Source of the DNA: Anaerolineaceae bacterium
Lineage (GTDB): Bacteria; Chloroflexota; Anaerolineae; Promineifilales; Promineifilaceae
Length of the DNA: 64,000 nucleotides
Direction: 5' to 3'
NCBI GenBank assembly: GCA_002699125.1
Contig: PABI01000115.1
Span: forward strand, 19,145 to 83,144
Made by a program: the position numbers and the translations under genes
The notes under the pieces: model-generated
Seen by the model: the letters and a program-made list of their open reading frames with translations, nothing else
What the model was told of the DNA's origin: nothing
The model's database searches: none
Shown here: in pieces, positions 63,518 to 64,000 of the stretch
How positions within the stretch are numbered: the first letter of the stretch is position 1
How the letters are laid out: each line of letters opens with the position of its first letter

Positions 63518-64000
63518 AGACGTCTGCGAATGTGCGGAACCAAATCAGCAATGGCTCCTATTTGGGAGATTAGAGACTGGAGATTGGAGATTATTTGTTG
63601 TTTTGAAAACTAATCCGCTAATCTTTGCCAAGAACCTTCACTTGTCATTTCGAGCCGCTTTTGGCGAGAAATCTTTTTATGTTTTAGAAAGTAAGCTATC
63701 TCCAATCTGCCAATCATTTGTTGTGCGGGTACGGTGTTGGCGTGATTTTAGTATGGGTCACATTGTAACATTCCCCTGGGCAGGGGTAAAGTTAGAAGTT
63801 TATGTAAATTAGTTGTAGATTGGAACAATCTGGTTAACGTTTAAGAAATAAATCGGGTAATTACCCAAGCACCTTGCCTTGTCATTCTGAGTGAAACGAA
63901 GAATCCCTCTAAGGATGGCATGACTCAAACAGGGTCAAGCTTGAAGGGATTCTTCGCCAAAAGCGGCTCAGAATGACAATTTATGGGCTATTTGTTGAAA
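63518..64000. other. gene-free end region with repeats
   Basis: About 480 bp with no credible gene. It contains AGATTAGAGACTGGAGATTG near 63562 (the same family as the in-gene repeat at 21449-21514), TTGTCATTTCGAGCCGC near 63633, and a long inverted repeat with arms TTGTCATTCTGAG (63880-63892) and CTCAGAATGACAA (63967-63979). The promoter of the ATPase gene must lie in the first 200 bp. Confidence 0.65.
63880..63979. repeat. TTGTCATTCTGAG...CTCAGAATGACAA inverted repeat
   Basis: 100 bp with exact 13-bp terminal arms and further internal complementarity (GAATCCCT with AGGGATTC). Related to the element at 2086-2200. Confidence 0.75.

Noticed and set aside
63510..63812. Plus-strand ORF of 100 aa at the window end
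   Set aside because: It is composed of repeat sequence and starts inside the divergent ATPase gene. No ribosome site.
1..64000. tRNA, rRNA, transposase, integrase, prophage or plasmid origin genes
   Set aside because: I looked for conserved tRNA arm words, recombinase motifs and iteron-like arrays and saw none. A dedicated search could still find a degenerate copy.

Overview
The window looks like chromosomal DNA of a Gram-positive-type or monoderm bacterium of the Chloroflexota, most likely the Anaerolineae/Promineifilaceae side. This is an inference from gene content, not a database result. The gene content is moderately GC-rich: lipoprotein-type solute binding, an ECF42-like sigma factor with TPR tail, heliorhodopsin, HdrABC-MvhDGA, FHA-tethered receptors, STAND-like ATPases and very many short palindromic intergenic repeats. 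No tRNA, rRNA, transposase, integrase or CRISPR array was seen. The most striking global feature is the 8-bp palindrome ACGGCCGT. I counted roughly 100 exact copies by eye in 64 kb, where about one is expected by chance. It behaves like the cyanobacterial HIP1 element.

Layout. 0-9.5 kb: a truncated alpha/beta hydrolase, folate genes folB-folK, exonuclease III, a DUF1990 protein, a second hydrolase, alanine racemase, a low-GC HARE-HTH/GIY-YIG nuclease, a frameshifted PPOX protein, tRNA methyltransferase TrmO, and a sigma factor-YciI-DUF1801 set. 9.7-13.6 kb: three ABC-transporter genes from three different families (OpuAC-like binding protein, ModB-like permease, OppF-like ATPase) with no cognate partners. 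13.6-25.7 kb: pgk, a PqqB-like metallo-hydrolase, a class I aminotransferase, a 588-aa fusion of a SerA-like dehydrogenase (catalytic Glu and His replaced) to a ParB/Srx-fold serine-kinase-like domain, a 1,080-aa membrane protein with four intergenic-type repeats embedded in frame, a heliorhodopsin and a sugar transferase.

25.7-34 kb: an operon hdrC-hdrB-hdrA-mvhD-mvhG-mvhA, then a hydrogenase maturation protease and a cNMP-binding protein without HTH. This encodes a [NiFe]-hydrogenase/heterodisulfide-reductase electron-bifurcation complex. It is preceded by a CRP-like site, a possible 37-codon leader ORF and a terminator-like hairpin. 34-41 kb: an AspT-family transporter, a divergent pair of vWA/FHA membrane proteins, a Nudix hydrolase and a RelE/RHH toxin-antitoxin pair.

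41.2-47.9 kb: an ArsR-family regulator with its probable operator and a second CRP-like site, then an octaheme tetrathionate-reductase-family cytochrome, a heptaheme cytochrome fused to a membrane cytochrome b domain, and two YeeE/YedE sulfur transporters (the second with a rhodanese domain lacking its cysteine). Together they suggest an extracytoplasmic sulfur-oxyanion redox module coupled to quinones and to sulfur uptake.

48-64 kb is accessory and conflict-system-like. It holds a TIR/NDT-like protein with a C-terminal effector-associated domain (EAD), two orphan small antitoxin-like genes, a SWIM zinc-finger protein, a degenerate UvrD-like helicase, a receiver protein and a soluble hybrid histidine kinase. 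It ends with a STAND-like ATPase carrying an internal EAD of the same type, encoded next to a 1,749-aa TPR/membrane protein that begins like the winged-helix half of a STAND protein. The shared EADs suggest that these loci may act together.
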